Below are positions 8,056-9,838 of a stretch of DNA of 9,838 nt, one piece after another. The DNA is from Spirochaetales bacterium (GTDB lineage: Bacteria; Spirochaetota; Spirochaetia; DSM-27196; PWMO01): positions 1 through 9,838 of the forward strand of contig SLTF01000077.1 in the NCBI GenBank assembly GCA_007130025.1. Reading direction: 5' to 3'. Below the pieces are notes generated by a model that ran no database searches, was not told the DNA's origin, and saw nothing but the letters and a program-made list of their open reading frames with translations. Within the stretch, counting starts at the first letter, position 1, and each line of letters begins with the position of its first letter. Made by a program: the position numbers and the translations under genes.

Positions 8056-9192
8056 ATGGAACACGATCGTCCATACATGGAACGTGCGTTGCAGCTTGCC
8101 CGGCGAGGGCTTGGCCATACCCGGCCAAACCCCGCGGTTGGCGCCGTGCTGGTTCGTGACGGAAAGATAATCGGCGAAGGCTACCACCAGCGGGCCGGTG
8201 GCCCCCACGCTGAAGTTGCGGCAATCGAGTCGGCACGTGAGTCGGTACGTGGGGCTACGCTCTACTGCACCCTCGAGCCGTGCTGCCAGGAGGGGCCTCG
8301 TAAGCGAACCCCGCCGTGCACTCGACGCATTGTCGCGGAGGGCATCAGCCGCGTGGTCATCGCGACTCAGGATCCCAACCCGGAAGTCAACGGGCGGGGA
8401 GTGCAGATTCTGCGGGCCGCAGGTATCGAGGTCTCGGTGGGAATGTTGCGTCGAGACGCAGCCTTCCTGAACGAAGCGTTCTCCGCCGCCGTGCAGCTCG
8501 GCCGCCCCTTTGTGCACCTGAAAGCCGCACAGACCCTCGATGGCTATCTGGCCACCACCAACGGCCACTCGCAGTGGATTACCGATCTCGAAGCGCGGAC
8601 CGAGGCTCATCAGCTTCGCGCGGAGGCCGACGCGGTGATCGTGGGAGCAGGAACGGTGTTCGCGGATGACCCCCTGCTGACCGTCCGCCACGTGAAAGGA
8701 CGTCAACCGATACGCGTAGTGGTTGCCGGATCCCGTCCGATTCCGCCGTCCAGCAAACTCCTGTCGGGGGATGCCCCAACGATTGTGTTCACCCCGGAGA
8801 ACGGAACAGCTCTGGTAGACCTTCGCTCCATGCTCGACCGGCTCTACCGCCAGGGAATCACCTCGGTGCTCGTAGAGGGCGGCGCTGCGCTGCTCTCGTC
8901 CTTCCTGCAGCAGGGATTGTGGGACAAGTTGACGCTCTTCACCGCGTTTCGCCTGCTTGGTGGCGGTCGGTCCACGTTTCGTGGGCTCGGTCGCTCTCGC
9001 ATCGACGAGGGTGATCAGCTTCAGTTTCCCACCGTACGCCGTCTGGGCAATGGATTCATAATCCAGGGGTATCGTGACGCGCTCGAACTGTTTGGCGCGG
9101 ACGTTATGGAGAACGCCGCTGAAGCGGAACTGCCGGTGCCGGGGGTGGTGCCGGAACTGTTGGAGGCATTCAGTGTTCACGGGAATTGTTGA
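8056..9192 (+). CDS. ribD: bifunctional riboflavin biosynthesis protein RibD
   Basis: A 378-residue cytoplasmic enzyme doing two successive steps of riboflavin synthesis: deamination of the pyrimidine intermediate derived from GTP, then NADPH-dependent reduction of its ribose. The deaminase domain (1-~145) has NPAVGAV (25-31), HAE with zinc ligand His51 and proton-shuttle Glu53, and PC...C with Cys76 and Cys88. The reductase domain (~150-345) has Lys156 in HLKAAQTLDG, SQWIT (172-176), GAGTVFADDPLLTVR (197-211) and the LVEGG block (272-276). The C-terminal ~30 residues after GYRD are extra. AAGGAG 6 nt upstream sets the ATG at 8056, but the frame is open back to ATGs at 7906/7909, inside the leader, so an N-extended form is possible. 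The zinc loop between Cys76 and Cys88 is about three residues longer than the E. coli form as I remember it. Control is by the FMN riboswitch upstream. Confidence 0.96.
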   Translation: MEHDRPYMERALQLARRGLGHTRPNPAVGAVLVRDGKIIGEGYHQRAGGPHAEVAAIESARESVRGATLYCTLEPCCQEGPRKRTPPCTRRIVAEGISRVVIATQDPNPEVNGRGVQILRAAGIEVSVGMLRRDAAFLNEAFSAAVQLGRPFVHLKAAQTLDGYLATTNGHSQWITDLEARTEAHQLRAEADAVIVGAGTVFADDPLLTVRHVKGRQPIRVVVAGSRPIPPSSKLLSGDAPTIVFTPENGTALVDLRSMLDRLYRQGITSVLVEGGAALLSSFLQQGLWDKLTLFTAFRLLGGGRSTFRGLGRSRIDEGDQLQFPTVRRLGNGFIIQGYRDALELFGADVMENAAEAELPVPGVVPELLEAFSVHGNC

Positions 9193-9835
9193 AGAAGTTG
9201 GTGCCGTGCGGCGAATTGCGTCAATTCCCAACGGAATCGAGATGTGGGTAAGCTGCCGGCATATTCTTGACGATCTGAGCGTCTCCGACTCGGTTGCCGT
9301 TGATGGGGTGTGCCAGACGGTCACCCGGCGCGACGCCGAAGGGTTCTGTGTGCAGGCCGTTGGTGAGACGCTGGAGAAGACCACGCTGGGAACCTTTCAA
9401 GCCGGTCGCCCGGTGAATCTTGAGCGCAGCCTTCGCCCCGACAGCCGCATGGGAGGACATTTCGTGCAGGGCCACGTGCAGGGCGTGGGAACCGTAGCGG
9501 AGCTTCTGTCTCGGGGTGAGGGATACCTTCTGGTGATTGCGCCACCGCTTGAGCTCATGCGTTACATCGTTCGGGAAGGGTCGGTCGCTATCGACGGGGT
9601 CAGCCTCACCGTTGCCGACGTCCGCGATGACCGCTTCGGTATCAACCTCATCCCGTATAGCGCGGACGCCACCACCCTCGCGCGGTTTGCCGCCGGGGAT
9701 CACGTCAACATCGAAGTAGACATCATCGGCCGCTACGTTGAGCGTTTTCTCAGCGGGTGGGCATCAGGCAAAACCGACTCTCCTCCGGCGCCGAGCCTCT
9801 CTCTGGAGAAGCTGGAACAGTGGGGGTATCGATAA
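9173..9835 (+). CDS. ribE: riboflavin synthase, alpha subunit type
   Basis: A 220-residue enzyme that dismutates two 6,7-dimethyl-8-ribityllumazine molecules into riboflavin. It is a tandem of two lumazine-binding barrels (about 1-95 and 96-190). The family start (M)FTGIVEEVG identifies a GTG start at 9173, supported by GGAGG at 9162-9166, 6 nt upstream. The first repeat has SVAVDGVCQTV (40-50, Cys47) and the second SVAIDGVSLTV (137-147, Asp141, Ser144). GGHFVQGHVQG spans 94-104, and NIEVDIIGRYVERFL (179-193) closes the second barrel. The gene overlaps the end of ribD by 20 nt, so translation is likely coupled, and both are under the riboswitch. It ends in TAA three nt before the window edge. 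The partners expected next (ribBA, ribH) are outside the window. Confidence 0.96.
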   Translation: MFTGIVEEVGAVRRIASIPNGIEMWVSCRHILDDLSVSDSVAVDGVCQTVTRRDAEGFCVQAVGETLEKTTLGTFQAGRPVNLERSLRPDSRMGGHFVQGHVQGVGTVAELLSRGEGYLLVIAPPLELMRYIVREGSVAIDGVSLTVADVRDDRFGINLIPYSADATTLARFAAGDHVNIEVDIIGRYVERFLSGWASGKTDSPPAPSLSLEKLEQWGYR

Positions 9836-9838
9836 CGA

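Noticed and set aside
8002..9384. 460-codon minus-strand frame opposite ribD/ribE
   Set aside because: Shadow of two recognised genes; no motif and no plausible ribosome site.

Overview
The window is a compact, almost fully coding stretch of a GC-rich bacterial chromosome, with every gene on the + strand. I see no phage, transposon, plasmid or CRISPR features. The best guess for the host is a free-living, Spirochaeta-like member of the Spirochaetales. This rests on the threonyl-tRNA synthetase, which lacks the TGS domain and, from memory, reads very like the Borrelia and Treponema enzymes, and on the neighbouring lineage-type small proteins. It is an inference and was not searched.

Layout: (1) 1-2354 holds the C-terminal end of an alpha/beta-hydrolase followed 2 nt later by a glycogen debranching enzyme (glgX). 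(2) 2396-6654 is a tight run of threonyl-tRNA synthetase (thrS), an M32 metallocarboxypeptidase and an unrecognised multi-pass membrane protein. The stop/start overlaps are 1 and 14 nt, so this is very probably one transcript with translational coupling. (3) 6766-7711 carries a 103-residue protein resembling a diverged WGR domain and a PgsA-type CDP-alcohol phosphatidyltransferase. The latter has a near-consensus promoter placed so that the mRNA would be leaderless. (4) 7721-9835 is the start of a riboflavin operon: a promoter, a complete FMN riboswitch, a long structured leader, ribD and ribE (20 nt overlap). The window stops 3 nt after ribE, so any further rib genes lie outside it.

Functionally, most genes are housekeeping: storage-glucan breakdown, tRNA charging, peptide trimming, phospholipid head-group synthesis and flavin synthesis. 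The part I would look at first is the ribD leader. Behind the FMN aptamer, an imperfect helix of about 20 bp (7951-7971 with 8030-8049) buries the whole ribD Shine-Dalgarno. A leader reading frame that is in frame with ribD starts right behind the aptamer, and its own Shine-Dalgarno-like sequence sits in the aptamer's closing stem. The second point is the apparent leaderless pgsA transcript. I did not find a clear new defence system or other novel multi-gene system here.
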